From: Flavobacterium sp. LPB0248
Lineage (GTDB): Bacteria; Bacteroidota; Bacteroidia; Flavobacteriales; Flavobacteriaceae
Reading direction: 5' to 3'
DNA length: 64,000 nt
Assembly (NCBI RefSeq): GCF_013388355.1
Contig: NZ_CP058246.1
Span: 2,604,001-2,668,000, forward strand
Below are positions 53,293 to 62,963 of the stretch, in pieces. A program made the position numbers and the translations under genes. Each line of letters starts with the position of its first letter. Within the stretch, counting starts at the first letter, position 1. The notes beneath the pieces are model-generated. The model worked only from the letters and a program-made list of their open reading frames with translations. It made no database searches and was not told the DNA's origin.

Positions 53293-53685
53293 TTAACGCT
53301 TTTCATTTAATAATCGGACAGTTAAAAGCGTCTGAAATAACAAAAACAACACAAATGTTATAAAAAAACTGACTTTTTCAACATTGGTTTCTCCAATTTG
53401 ATTTTTTAAAATTGGCTGCAAAACTAAATAGGCTAATAACATTTGTGTAAAAGTTCCGAATAAGAACGTCATTCCGACGATTTCAAAATTTTTCTTTTTT
53501 ACTATTAACAATATAAAATATAATAAAGATGAAATCGCGAAGAAAGATAAATACAGTAATTCTAAACTGTAATGAAAGTGCTGCGTATTAATTTCACTAA
53601 ATAAAAAAACAGCTTTATGAATAATATAAGTTCCTAAAGCAAGACATAACAAATAAAAAAATGGTTTGTAATTTTTTGAAAGCAT
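53293..53685 (-). CDS. Four-helix membrane protein beside the ATP synthase genes
   Basis: A 130-residue protein made almost wholly of four hydrophobic helices, with a basic C-terminus (RLLNEKR). Its place between the AtpZ-like gene and atpB is that of AtpI (UncI), which helps c-ring assembly or Mg2+ uptake. There is little sequence similarity that I can see by eye, so AtpI-like is a positional inference. Confidence 0.72.
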   Translation of the reverse strand: MLSKNYKPFFYLLCLALGTYIIHKAVFLFSEINTQHFHYSLELLYLSFFAISSLLYFILLIVKKKNFEIVGMTFLFGTFTQMLLAYLVLQPILKNQIGETNVEKVSFFITFVLFLLFQTLLTVRLLNEKR

Positions 53686-53743
53686 TTGAAATAATTTTAG
53701 TGCAAAGATGCAATTTTTATCTCAAGCGATTTTTATTTACAAA

Positions 53744-53971
53744 CTACTTTGTTTTATTGATATCATTTACCTGTCGGATTACATTATACAATGCAACTCC
53801 AACACCCACTAGCACAAAAATGGTATTGTAATAAACTTTGGGGCTTGGATGTTTCTCATCAAGCCAGGTTCCGAAATAAGAGAATACAAAAATGATTACT
53901 CCCATCTGAAATGGAATATTAATAAATGCTAACCATTTATTTCTTCTATCATTATTCGGTTCCTTTTCCAT
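53744..53971 (-). CDS. AtpZ/AtpI-family small membrane protein
   Basis: A 75-residue protein with two helices (about 17-34 and 48-63). FINIPFQMGVIIFVFSYFGTWLDEKHP matches the ATPase gene1/AtpZ family that precedes atp operons. It overlaps the bactofilin gene by 20 bases, a link between the cytoskeletal gene and the atp operon. Confidence 0.85.
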   Translation of the reverse strand: MEKEPNNDRRNKWLAFINIPFQMGVIIFVFSYFGTWLDEKHPSPKVYYNTIFVLVGVGVALYNVIRQVNDINKTK

Positions 53972-54350
53972 CTTCTAACATGATTACAGGATTTGAATGG
54001 GCAAGCATGGTACAGGTTGCTGTGAAGTCGGCTCCTGGTTCTATCGAAAGTTTTCCTACTGCCACTTCTCCGTGTATTTGGGCAGTCGATTTAATATTAA
54101 GGGTTTCCAGAACTTTTATTTTTCCATGAAATTCTCCTTCTATATCAGCATTATTACAAATTATTTCTCCTTTAACAGCTCCTTTGGCCCCAATCACGAT
54201 TTTGCCTTGTGAAGTAAAGTTTCCAATCAATTCGCCGTCTAATCTAAAATCGGCTTTCGAGACTATGTCTCCTACTATTGATGTTCCTTCTACAATTCTA
54301 TTTGTTCTTCCTAATTGTTCAGTTCCATTTTTCTTTACTTTTTCAAACAT
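53952..54350 (-). CDS. Bactofilin
   Basis: A 132-residue polymer-forming cytoskeletal protein: a beta-helix made of short repeats with G-x-I/V pattern (DGELIGNFTSQGKIVIGAKGAVKGEII and so on). Bactofilins assemble cation-independent filaments that organise envelope enzymes. It is 13 bases downstream of sprE and overlaps the AtpZ-like gene. Confidence 0.9.
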   Translation of the reverse strand: MFEKVKKNGTEQLGRTNRIVEGTSIVGDIVSKADFRLDGELIGNFTSQGKIVIGAKGAVKGEIICNNADIEGEFHGKIKVLETLNIKSTAQIHGEVAVGKLSIEPGADFTATCTMLAHSNPVIMLEDGKGTE

Positions 54351-54363
54351 GGCGGTTAAGATT

Positions 54364-56976
54364 TTAAGGGGTTTTGGGGGTCAAGTATGCGTCTAAATTC
54401 TTTTTGATTTGGACGATTTTGTAATTATCATTTGATATTATTATTGCTTGATCTGGGATTTTATATTTCTTATCTTCTCTGAAAACTCCAGCAATATCAT
54501 TTGCATAAGCCTCAGATTTTAAACCATGAATAACTACAAAACTTTCTGTTTTATTGTATTTATCCAAAGATGTTGTCAATCTTTCGTAATTTTCTACTAA
54601 TAAAAATACTCTGATTGCTTCTTCAATTCTTTTAACCGCTTTTGTATCGTTGTTAGAAACACGATATAATATTTTCCAGTTTTTAGTGTCGGTTGTTGTA
54701 AAACTAAGTTTTTCTAAAATAGGCACTTGCTTTTCTAGAATTTCTCTTGCACTTTTACCTTCTTCGCTATTTGGATAATTGTCTGCTACATTTTCAAGAC
54801 CTTTCTTATATGCTTCCAATCCATTTACTTTTCCTAAAGTATTAGCTTTTAGCAATTCGTATTTCGATACAATATCATCCCCCGAATATTGGTTGATCAA
54901 ATTGTCAATATTGGCTAAGACTTCATCGAATTTTTCCTGCTCAAAAAGTTTATACCATTTTTGATATTCTTTGTCGGGACTCGAATTTGGATCTTCTTCT
55001 TTATTATTTAAAATATGGGCATATCTCGAATCTGGATATTTCGAAGAAATCTCTGATTTAATAGCTTCTGCTCTTGCTGGATTTGTAATTTGATAAATTT
55101 TGTACAAATTATACATAGAAGGTAGCACCAGTTTTTCTTCTGGATTATTTTGAAGCAACTGTTCTAATTTATCACTAGCCAGATTATATTCTTTAAACTT
55201 CTCCTTATATATAAGTCCTAATTGATAGTATGAAAAATTACGTTCTTTACCAATACTATCCATAGCTGCTTGCGAAGTTGGAAGTTGTTCTACATAATAG
55301 GCTACCGTATATTTTTCAGGAACAATTGTATCTTTCAGTGCGTTGGCAACTTCTTTAGTATTAATACTATCATTCAAAGCTGCATCGTTTGCAGATCGAA
55401 CTCCTGCCAATCTCCAATTTCCACCCAATGTTCTGCTTCCCCACATTTTTTTAAATTGCAGTTTTCCGTAAGCAACTGTTGTTGGGTTATAAAAGTAAAA
55501 TGTACTTGCATTATCGTTACTTCCTGGAGGCATGCCATTTCCTTCTGGTTCTATAGGTTTACCCAAAGAATTAGGATTAACGGCTCCGTTTCCTGAAAAC
55601 TCTGCTTGGGAATTTCGATCAATATTGGCTAATCGCTCTTTTTCTTTTTCTTCTAAAAGGCGTTTTGCTTCATCTTTCTTTTTAAGTTCAGCTATATAGT
55701 TTTCAAAATAATCTTTCTTTTCGTTCGGCGGTAAATTGTATACCTTAATAATACTATCATTACGTTTTGCAATCGCTTCGTATTTAATTACGTCATCAAG
55801 ATTTTTTCTGTTTTTTTCTATATAGGCGAATTCTCTAGTTTTTGGATCCAGTTTTACCAAAGTACTGTCATAATACTTGGCCGCCATTGAGTAATCTGTA
55901 TTTTTAAAATACATATTTCCAATATTTCTGTAGGCTGAAGCCATTAAATACGGATCTTTCGATTTTCTGCCTAAAGATTTATTGTAAAATAAAAGTGCAT
56001 TTTCCTGATCTTTATTTTTATCAAAGAAAACTCCCATTTCATAAAATAAGATATCATAATAAGGACGGTTTTCTCGATTTTCTACCAACTTATTATAAGC
56101 TTCAATAAACAAATCTTGATTACCATTTTCATAATCAAACATCTGTGCTTTTTTGGCATACGCGTGCATCATATACTTACGATCTGCCTTTCTGTTTAGA
56201 TCAATAACGGCATCGTAGAAATAAATCGCGCTGTCACGTTTTCCTTCTGCCTGATACATTTGGCCAAGGATAAAACGATATCTTGCGCGTTCTTCATTAC
56301 TTTTTGTAAATTGTTCTGCCACTCTAAGTCTAGAAACAGCACTATCTTTTTGTTCCAGATTTAAAAAAGCTTCCGCCAAAAGAGCATTGGCATCGGCATA
56401 AGTCTGTTTATCTAAATCTGTTTTTTTAAGTAAAATTTTAATATTCTTAAGCGCGATTGCATCGTTACCTAAACGCATATTGGTTTTTTCTCGCCAAATT
56501 TTTGCGGTATAAATATTATTACTTTCTGGATATTTGTATAAAATATAATTGAATGCCTCAATTGCCGGAATAAAACGCTGATCATAATATCTTGCTTTTC
56601 CAAGCATAAGATAAGCTTCATCCATCTGCCAGTTTCTTTCTCTTCCGCCAATATTCATGGAGTGTTTTTGGATGGCTTTTGTCGCTTTGGTTTCAGCCTT
56701 TTCAAAATCAGGATTTTTTGCCTTTTCGCCTTCAGAAAAATTTTCATCAAACTGCATTTTTTCTATTGGCAATTGTTTCCAAAAATTATCCTCATTATTG
56801 GCCTGAATAGACTTTAAACCTTTATCAAGGCCAATTCCTCCATTATAAAGAATGTTATATTTTGTCCCAATCGAGTGAGAACTTCGAGCCAAAAAGGTGT
56901 TTTTTTTGGTAGAACAAGCCACCAAAAAAATTAAAAAAACGAGAATAAAACTATATTTGAGAGTATTCTTTTTCAA
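54364..56976 (-). CDS. sprE: SprE/PorW, type IX secretion and gliding lipoprotein
   Basis: An 870-residue TPR lipoprotein: a signal peptide ending LVACSTKK, many TPR-like repeats through residues 110-400 and 600-720, and a low-complexity linker (about 440-490) between them. From memory it matches F. johnsoniae SprE in length, N-terminus and location. SprE (PorW in Porphyromonas) is needed for T9SS function and gliding. It is transcribed with the bactofilin gene. Confidence 0.92.
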   Translation of the reverse strand: MKKNTLKYSFILVFLIFLVACSTKKNTFLARSSHSIGTKYNILYNGGIGLDKGLKSIQANNEDNFWKQLPIEKMQFDENFSEGEKAKNPDFEKAETKATKAIQKHSMNIGGRERNWQMDEAYLMLGKARYYDQRFIPAIEAFNYILYKYPESNNIYTAKIWREKTNMRLGNDAIALKNIKILLKKTDLDKQTYADANALLAEAFLNLEQKDSAVSRLRVAEQFTKSNEERARYRFILGQMYQAEGKRDSAIYFYDAVIDLNRKADRKYMMHAYAKKAQMFDYENGNQDLFIEAYNKLVENRENRPYYDILFYEMGVFFDKNKDQENALLFYNKSLGRKSKDPYLMASAYRNIGNMYFKNTDYSMAAKYYDSTLVKLDPKTREFAYIEKNRKNLDDVIKYEAIAKRNDSIIKVYNLPPNEKKDYFENYIAELKKKDEAKRLLEEKEKERLANIDRNSQAEFSGNGAVNPNSLGKPIEPEGNGMPPGSNDNASTFYFYNPTTVAYGKLQFKKMWGSRTLGGNWRLAGVRSANDAALNDSINTKEVANALKDTIVPEKYTVAYYVEQLPTSQAAMDSIGKERNFSYYQLGLIYKEKFKEYNLASDKLEQLLQNNPEEKLVLPSMYNLYKIYQITNPARAEAIKSEISSKYPDSRYAHILNNKEEDPNSSPDKEYQKWYKLFEQEKFDEVLANIDNLINQYSGDDIVSKYELLKANTLGKVNGLEAYKKGLENVADNYPNSEEGKSAREILEKQVPILEKLSFTTTDTKNWKILYRVSNNDTKAVKRIEEAIRVFLLVENYERLTTSLDKYNKTESFVVIHGLKSEAYANDIAGVFREDKKYKIPDQAIIISNDNYKIVQIKKNLDAYLTPKTP

Positions 56977-57066
56977 TAGAAAAGAGTTTAAAACACATAA
57001 CTACTAAAAACCAATTTTAGTATAATCACTTGTAAAAATACGCTTCTTTTTGAAATATAGAAATTC

Positions 57067-57762
57067 TTACACAGCAAAAAATAATTCTAATTCTTGTAAG
57101 GTCTCTTTAGAAGTCTGAATGTCTTTGACTATCTCACCTTTATTAAGGGCAACAATTCTATCACAAACCTCTACGGTATGCTGTAAATCATGGCTTGAAA
57201 CCAAAACTGTTACATTCGGGTTATCGGCTAATTCTCTAATTATTTTTTTTAATCGGCTAACTGTTGTTGGATCCAGATTTGCAAATGGCTCGTCTAAAAT
57301 TACAACTTCTGGGTTTCCAATAAGTGTTGCAATGATTCCTACTTTTTTCTGATTCCCTTTAGACAAATCACGAAGATATTTTTTATTCTTTAAAATTTCA
57401 CCGTTAAAAAACTCTTCATGTTTCGCCAACAATGCATCAATATCTGCTTTGTTCTGATTTCTTAAATCTCCAATAAAATAGAAATATTCTTCTGGAGTTA
57501 AATATCCGATAAGGAAATTTTCATCTAGAAAAGAACCTGTAAACGATTTCCAGTTTTCACTTGTATTTACTTGAATATCATTACTTTTTATATACCCAGT
57601 AGAAGGTTGAATAAGATCTAAAAGCAAACTGAAAAATGTTGTTTTTCCTGCTCCGTTATTTCCCACCAATCCAAAACTTTGTCCTTTTGGGATTTCTAAA
57701 TTGTTAATGTTTAAAACTGTTGTTCCGTTATATATTTTTGAAAGCTGATTTACTTGTATCAT
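57067..57762 (-). CDS. ABC transporter ATP-binding protein
   Basis: A 231-residue ATPase: Walker A GNNGAGKTT (34-42), signature LSKGNQKKVGIIA, Walker B VVILDEPFANLDP and the H-loop in VSSHD. The signature is LSKGN in place of LSGGQ, as in the ABC-2 subfamily paired with DUF5687. It lies 63 bases downstream of its permease gene. Confidence 0.92.
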   Translation of the reverse strand: MIQVNQLSKIYNGTTVLNINNLEIPKGQSFGLVGNNGAGKTTFFSLLLDLIQPSTGYIKSNDIQVNTSENWKSFTGSFLDENFLIGYLTPEEYFYFIGDLRNQNKADIDALLAKHEEFFNGEILKNKKYLRDLSKGNQKKVGIIATLIGNPEVVILDEPFANLDPTTVSRLKKIIRELADNPNVTVLVSSHDLQHTVEVCDRIVALNKGEIVKDIQTSKETLQELELFFAV

Positions 57763-57825
57763 AATAATTTTATATTGTTGATTTTGGATTAATTATCCAA
57801 TTGACACCTTTTCTTTATTATCTAA

Positions 57826-59286
57826 TTAACTCTTTTGTTTGTAAGCACTTATTGTACTGTACTTTTCAATTTTGTATCTTCTTTCTATTAACGAAAATAC
57901 TTTTTCTTTAAAGATAAAACCCAAGATACCTGCTCCGGCGACCAAGCTTAAAGCCACTGTTTTATCTGCGAAACGTAATCCTAGCCAATACAATAATAAC
58001 GGCAAAAAAACTTTTGGTAGAGACAAAAGCATGGCACTTACATTAAAAGCTTTTTTATCTCCAAAAGCTCCGCCAGCATTACTTAAATCGATTGGCGTTT
58101 TGGTAAATGCGCCTCCTAAAAGAACCAAATGAGAATTGACACCAATATTATATATTGCACCCACTACAATTGTCAAATATACCTCCCATCCAAAAAGGAG
58201 ATAAAAAGAAGCCAGTATAGTCGAAATAAAAGTTGCAATTACAATAAGCCACCATTTGGCTGTAATATAACCTCGATACGGAATATTCTGTGTCATCATT
58301 AATTGATAATACGAACTGTCCCAGCTTGGTACAAATTGCCCAAAAACAAATAGAAATCCTCCCGAAACAAAAATTCCTGCAAAAATTTGCATGGCCTGTG
58401 GCTGGTGCGTATTTCCGAAAAAAATCAATCCGTAGAATAAAAAGATCACACTCATCACAATAGTGGTTTTAGATCTTTTATTTCTTTTAATGAGTTTGAT
58501 ATCGTTTTTAAGAAAAGTACCTAAAGTCCCGAACTGATTTAACCAAGAAAGATTTTCTGTAGACGCTTCATCTTGTTTTACAGAAAGCCCTGCATCGAGA
58601 TATAAATTTCTTTCGAAGTATTTAAAAGTAAAAATGTGCAATACAATTAATACTAGGACAGGAATCAAAAACAGGCCGTCTATGTCGTAAAAACTTTGAA
58701 AAAATGGAGTCGTAAATACAGTAATATCAAATAATTGATAATACTGCGCCAATCCTAAAGCCACAATAAGTATCAAAAACAAGGTAAATAGTTTGTCAAT
58801 ATTGCTTAAAATAATATTTAGAAAATTGTTGATGTAGATTATTGACATTACTCCTAAATGCCAAAAAATAATTTGAACAACATCGTATCCGTTTAAAATT
58901 AAGACAACTGTAAACGGAATAAAAAATAATGCGTGTATCCAGTTAAAGAAAGATAAAATCGTTTTGCCTAAAGAAAAATGAACAATCGTTGTTTTTTTTA
59001 AAGGAAGAACCAATAATGGCTTAATATTCAGAACAGGAATTGACTGCAATAGCAACCTAATTACTAAATCGGATAAAAAATAGTAAATCAGAAATTTGTT
59101 TACGGTTACCAATGGTTCTAATTTCATTTCTTTGAGCACATAAAACGCTCCAACTCCCATACCAATAAAAATTAATGAAAAATAGATCATTAAAAAACCT
59201 ATTATAATTTTCATTGTCAGATTTTTACCGAAAGATGCCGATCTAATAAAAGCTTTCCATTCGAGATAAATAAACTTCTTAATCAT
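57826..59286 (-). CDS. DUF5687-family ABC permease
   Basis: A 486-residue membrane protein with about 11 helices. IYLEWKAFIRSASFGKNLTMK at the N-terminus is the hallmark of the DUF5687 family, found in Bacteroidota beside ABC-2 ATPases like its downstream partner. Exporter of unknown substrate. Confidence 0.86.
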   Translation of the reverse strand: MIKKFIYLEWKAFIRSASFGKNLTMKIIIGFLMIYFSLIFIGMGVGAFYVLKEMKLEPLVTVNKFLIYYFLSDLVIRLLLQSIPVLNIKPLLVLPLKKTTIVHFSLGKTILSFFNWIHALFFIPFTVVLILNGYDVVQIIFWHLGVMSIIYINNFLNIILSNIDKLFTLFLILIVALGLAQYYQLFDITVFTTPFFQSFYDIDGLFLIPVLVLIVLHIFTFKYFERNLYLDAGLSVKQDEASTENLSWLNQFGTLGTFLKNDIKLIKRNKRSKTTIVMSVIFLFYGLIFFGNTHQPQAMQIFAGIFVSGGFLFVFGQFVPSWDSSYYQLMMTQNIPYRGYITAKWWLIVIATFISTILASFYLLFGWEVYLTIVVGAIYNIGVNSHLVLLGGAFTKTPIDLSNAGGAFGDKKAFNVSAMLLSLPKVFLPLLLYWLGLRFADKTVALSLVAGAGILGFIFKEKVFSLIERRYKIEKYSTISAYKQKS

Positions 59287-59390
59287 GGTTTATGGTTTAG
59301 TATTTTTGTAGTAAGAGACCAAATGTAGGAAAACGTTACAAAAAAAGTTAAAAAAAATAATTTCGTGCTAAACTTTTAATAGTGGTTTGC

Positions 59391-59398
59391 TACTTTTG
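59391..59398 (+). promoter_or_regulatory. -7 box of the PaaE-like gene
   Basis: TACTTTTG fits TAnnTTTG, 15 bases before the ATG at 59414, and makes an upstream TTG start unlikely. No -33 TTG at ideal spacing. Confidence 0.45.
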
Positions 59399-59413
59399 CA
59401 TAAAAATTCTATC

Positions 59414-60466
59414 ATGCCTTCATTCTTAAAACTTATTATTAAAGAGGTTAAACGTGAGACTGCAGATGCCGTTTCTATTCTTTTTAATGTTCCTGAAGAA
59501 CTAAAATCTGACTATAAATTTATAGCTGGTCAATATATCAACTTAAAATTAACTCTTGATAACCAAGAAATCAGACGTGCTTATTCTATTTGCTCTGCAC
59601 CTGATAGCGGTGAATTAAGAATTGCTGTAAAGGCTGTAAAAAATGGTCTTTTTTCTCAGTTTGCTAATACAAAACTGAAAGCAGGAGATGTTCTTGAAGT
59701 AGGTCAGCCAGAAGGTAAATTTACTTTTGAGCCAGATGCCGAAAGACAAAAAAATTACGCAGCATTTGCTGCAGGAAGCGGAATTACTCCGGTTCTTTCT
59801 ATTATAAAATCTGTTCTTAAAAATGAGCCAAAGAGTTCATTTGTATTGGTTTATGGAAACAAAACTCCTGAAAGTACAATCTTTCATCAAGAACTTCATG
59901 ATTTACAATTGCAATATGTAGGCAGATTTTTTGTGCATTATGTATACAGTCAAGCAAAAGCTGAAAATGCTTTATTTGGAAGAATTGAAAAATCGGCTGT
60001 GAATTATGTTTTAAACAATAAACACAAAGAACTTCAATTTGATAAGTTTTTCCTTTGCGGACCAGAAGAAATGATTAATACTGTTTCTAATGTTTTGAAA
60101 GAGAAAAATGTAAAAGAGTCTGCTATTAAATTTGAATTATTTACCTCTTCTTCAGAAGAGCATGCAATTCAAGGTTCTCAAGAAGGGCATACAAAAATTA
60201 CTGTTTTGGTAGACGATGAGGAAACTACTTTCGAAATGTCTAAAAAACAAACTATTCTTGATGCTGCTTTAAAACAAGGTGTTGATGCTCCTTATTCTTG
60301 CCAGGGCGGAATTTGCAGCAGCTGTTTAGGGCGTGTTACCGCAGGAAGTGCCGAAATGACGAAAAATTCTATTTTAACAGATAGTGAAATTGCTGAAGGT
60401 TTAATTTTAACTTGTCAAGCACACCCAACATCAGAAACTATTTATATTGATTACGACGACGTATAA
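59414..60466 (+). CDS. PaaE-like FAD/2Fe-2S reductase
   Basis: A 350-residue electron transfer protein with three parts: an FAD domain (about 1-100, RRAYSICS), an NAD domain (GSGITPVLSIIKS) and a C-terminal plant-type ferredoxin with C-x4-C-x2-C (CQGGICSSC) and a final Cys in LTCQAHP. PaaE is the reductase of phenylacetyl-CoA epoxidase, but no paa oxygenase genes are nearby, so a general oxygenase or desaturase reductase is equally possible. The ATG follows a -7 box. Confidence 0.88.
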   Translation: MPSFLKLIIKEVKRETADAVSILFNVPEELKSDYKFIAGQYINLKLTLDNQEIRRAYSICSAPDSGELRIAVKAVKNGLFSQFANTKLKAGDVLEVGQPEGKFTFEPDAERQKNYAAFAAGSGITPVLSIIKSVLKNEPKSSFVLVYGNKTPESTIFHQELHDLQLQYVGRFFVHYVYSQAKAENALFGRIEKSAVNYVLNNKHKELQFDKFFLCGPEEMINTVSNVLKEKNVKESAIKFELFTSSSEEHAIQGSQEGHTKITVLVDDEETTFEMSKKQTILDAALKQGVDAPYSCQGGICSSCLGRVTAGSAEMTKNSILTDSEIAEGLILTCQAHPTSETIYIDYDDV

Positions 60467-60488
60467 TATTTGATAAATTCCAAAATAT

Positions 60489-60530
60489 AAAAATCCAAAT
60501 TCCAAACTAAACTGGAATTTGGATTTTTTT
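60489..60530 (+). terminator. Terminator after the PaaE-like gene
   Basis: AAAAATCCAAATTCCA, loop AACTAAAC, TGGAATTTGGATTTTT: a 16-bp stem followed by a long T-run, 22 bases after the stop. A classical intrinsic terminator. Confidence 0.88.
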
Positions 60531-60716
60531 TGATTTGCAGTCAAAATTTTTGGCGCTATTAGAAGATTTGGCTCTAATTGAAATAAAAGCAAAATTTTAT
60601 CAAAATATTGCCGAATTTTCATTAAATTAGGGGTGTAATTATGGTAATCTCAATCTCATTGTTTGAGAATTTGTAGAGCTAAATCTAATTTGTCAAACAT
60701 TTAAACATTAAATATC

Positions 60717-61151
60717 ATGACAGCTCACGTTCAACACTTTCATTTATACCTATTTATTATGCTGGTTGTAACTGCTTCGCTTTGCGTTCTGGCAGTTATT
60801 ATAAAAATGAAAAACAAAAAAGGTCCAAAGTTGCTCGAAAGAGAAAAATACAATTCAACCTTGACCGAAAAAATGGTAGAAGTTAAAAAGACAGATTCGA
60901 ATATTTTTAACATCTGGCCTTATGTAAGTAGACTTAAATCGGCTAAAATTTTATCTAAGAAAATTAAAGATCACGACTTGATTTATAAAATTTATAGAGA
61001 TTCATCCAATAAATTCGAACATATTCTATTGTCTACCGAAGACAAAAATAATTTTGTCTCCATCATAGTAAACAAAAAAAGAAGAAAAACGATAGGATAT
61101 TCTTTCCTCGATGCTGATGAAAGATATGTTTTAAACAAAAATATTGCTTAA
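60717..61151 (+). CDS. Small single-helix membrane protein, unknown
   Basis: A 144-residue protein with a His-rich N-terminal tip (HVQHFH), one helix (about 10-30) and a basic cytoplasmic domain rich in Lys (KKGPKLLEREKY). I do not recognise it. It is a lone gene between two terminators, about 250 bases after the PaaE-like gene. Coding status is supported by the length, the ATG and a terminator placed just past the stop. Confidence 0.75.
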   Translation: MTAHVQHFHLYLFIMLVVTASLCVLAVIIKMKNKKGPKLLEREKYNSTLTEKMVEVKKTDSNIFNIWPYVSRLKSAKILSKKIKDHDLIYKIYRDSSNKFEHILLSTEDKNNFVSIIVNKKRRKTIGYSFLDADERYVLNKNIA

Positions 61152-61160
61152 AATTTTAAA

Positions 61161-61190
61161 AAAAACTTCTCCAAAAAAGAGAAGTTTTTT
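61161..61190. terminator. Bidirectional terminator between convergent genes
   Basis: AAAAACTTCTC, loop CAAAAAA, GAGAAGTTTTT: an 11-bp stem with A- and T-runs on both sides, 10 bases after the 61151 stop and 4 bases before the 61194 stop. Confidence 0.85.
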
Positions 61191-61193
61191 ATT

Positions 61194-62243
61194 TCATGAA
61201 AGCTGCTCTACAACTTTATCAACAACCTGTTGCGGTAAAATTGTCCTCATCGCATCTTCATATCCTTCAACAACTTTATTTCCGTAAACTGATGTTGGTA
61301 ATTTTGGATATTGATTTCGATCTGAAGTCAGTGCATTTTCTAAACTTTGATTGAATGGCAAAAATCCTGCGTGCGGATGCGTCGCACCCCAAAGCGTGAT
61401 AACTTTTACACCCAACATTGCTGCAATATGTGCGTTTCCAGAATCCATAGAAAGCATTACATCAAGATTGCTTATTAATTGTAACTCTTGCTGAAATTTA
61501 ATTTTTCCAGCCATATTAATTACATTTTCAAAAGGTTCTGAGAGTGAATCTAAAATTTCAATTTCTTTCTTTCCTCCTCCAAAAAGTAAAATTTTGTACG
61601 ATGAGTTTTCGGCCAATTTTGTAATTACTTCCTTCATTAAATCTAAAGGATAAACTTTAGAATCGTACTGAGCAAAAGGCGCAATTCCTATAAGTTTTTG
61701 ATTCTCATTTCCGATAATGTCCAAAACATCAGAACTTAAAACTGCTTTTTCAGGAAATGTTGGTTTCGATAAATCTAAAGGAAAACCTAATTCTTCAAAC
61801 ACTTTTACATGTCTTTCAAACATGGTTGGCAATTGTTTGAAAATCTTGTTTTCTTCACGCGTCAATTCCTTTTTCCCTTCTCTTCCTTTATCAACAGTTG
61901 CTCGTTTTTTTCCGCTTAAAGCGAAAAGCAAACTCACAATCTTAGATCTCAAAACGTTATGAAGATCTGCAAAAGCATCAATTTTCAGTTTTTTTACATC
62001 TTTATATAAGCGCACAAGGCCTGGAAAACCTTTATGTCTTTCTTTTTCATCAAAAGCAAAAAACTCCAAATTAGGAATTCCGTCAAAAAAAGGTTTAAAA
62101 AATGGACGAGAAATAACGGTTAGTTTTACCGTTGGATATTGTTTTACAAAAGCTCGTAAAACAGGAACCGTCATGGCGACATCTCCCATTGCGGATAGTC
62201 TCATGACGGCTATATGCTTAATTTTGCTAGACAAGTCTGCCAA
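61194..62243 (-). CDS. GT9-family glycosyltransferase (heptosyltransferase type)
   Basis: A 349-residue cytoplasmic glycosyltransferase: IAVMRLSAMGDVAMTVPVLRA at the N-terminus, IGIAPFAQYDSKVYPLD midway and MLSMDSGNAHIAAMLGVKVITLWGATHPHAGF near the C-terminus are GT9 hallmarks. It adds heptose or a similar sugar to the LPS core. It is followed by a terminator and preceded 4 bases by a DUF4254 gene. Confidence 0.9.
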   Translation of the reverse strand: MADLSSKIKHIAVMRLSAMGDVAMTVPVLRAFVKQYPTVKLTVISRPFFKPFFDGIPNLEFFAFDEKERHKGFPGLVRLYKDVKKLKIDAFADLHNVLRSKIVSLLFALSGKKRATVDKGREGKKELTREENKIFKQLPTMFERHVKVFEELGFPLDLSKPTFPEKAVLSSDVLDIIGNENQKLIGIAPFAQYDSKVYPLDLMKEVITKLAENSSYKILLFGGGKKEIEILDSLSEPFENVINMAGKIKFQQELQLISNLDVMLSMDSGNAHIAAMLGVKVITLWGATHPHAGFLPFNQSLENALTSDRNQYPKLPTSVYGNKVVEGYEDAMRTILPQQVVDKVVEQLS

Positions 62244-62247
62244 ATTA

Positions 62248-62853
62248 TTATTTTTTATTTTGATATAAAATTGGGTTCAATTCATCGTCGTTGTACATTT
62301 TCATTTGTTTGTACACTTTCATGAATTTATCTCCATTTTCAATGTCAGTAAGTAAATCATCTATTGCAGTTGATAAATCACTTCTTTGTTCTAAAAGTAC
62401 ATTTAATTTTTCTTGACATTTATCTCTGTGTTCTTGAGAAGCTTCTGCACGATTTGCTTCTTCATGCATATGATAAATTTTTAAAGCCAAAATTGACAAT
62501 CTGTCAAATGCCCAAGCTGGACTTTCAGAATTAATTTTTGCTCCATCTTTTACTTTTACATCTCTGTATTTTTGTAAAAAATAACTATCTATATATTCCA
62601 CCATATCAGTACGTTCCTGATTTGATGCATCAATTCTTCTTTTTAAAGTCAATGCTGCAACTGGATCAATTTGCGGATCACGAATAATATCTTCAAAATG
62701 CCATTGAACGGTGTCAATCCAATTTTTTAGATATAACAAATGCTCAAACTTATCTTTTGGATAAGGATTATTGATCGGCTGATCTACATTATCAAATTGG
62801 TGATAATCTTTGATGCTTTGCTCGAAAACAGAATATGCTAATTTTGAAAACAT
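62248..62853 (-). CDS. DUF4254-family protein
   Basis: A 201-residue soluble, helical protein. LLYLKNWIDTVQWHFEDIIRDPQIDP and the RRIDASNQERTDMVEYID segment are the DUF4254 core, a family usually beside GT9-type genes, as here, where 4 bases separate the two. Function unknown. A -7 box at 62874-62881 lies 21 bases upstream. Confidence 0.88.
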   Translation of the reverse strand: MFSKLAYSVFEQSIKDYHQFDNVDQPINNPYPKDKFEHLLYLKNWIDTVQWHFEDIIRDPQIDPVAALTLKRRIDASNQERTDMVEYIDSYFLQKYRDVKVKDGAKINSESPAWAFDRLSILALKIYHMHEEANRAEASQEHRDKCQEKLNVLLEQRSDLSTAIDDLLTDIENGDKFMKVYKQMKMYNDDELNPILYQNKK

Positions 62854-62873
62854 GTTTTTATTTTTTTATAAAA

Positions 62874-62881
62874 CAAAGATA
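62874..62881 (-). promoter_or_regulatory. -7 box of the DUF4254-GT9 operon
   Basis: TATCTTTG (minus) fits TAnnTTTG and lies 20 bases before the DUF4254 ATG. The -33 region is AT-rich without a TTG at the normal spacing. Confidence 0.4.
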
Positions 62882-62963
62882 CTTTTTATACTTTTATACT
62901 TTGAAAAAAAACAGCAATTTTTCAATTATTCTTAAAAAACAATTGCTCTTCTAAAAAAATAAT

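Noticed and set aside
59387..59413. Upstream TTG start for the PaaE-like gene
   Set aside because: Overlaps the -7 box; ATG at 59414 fits the promoter and the family N-terminus.
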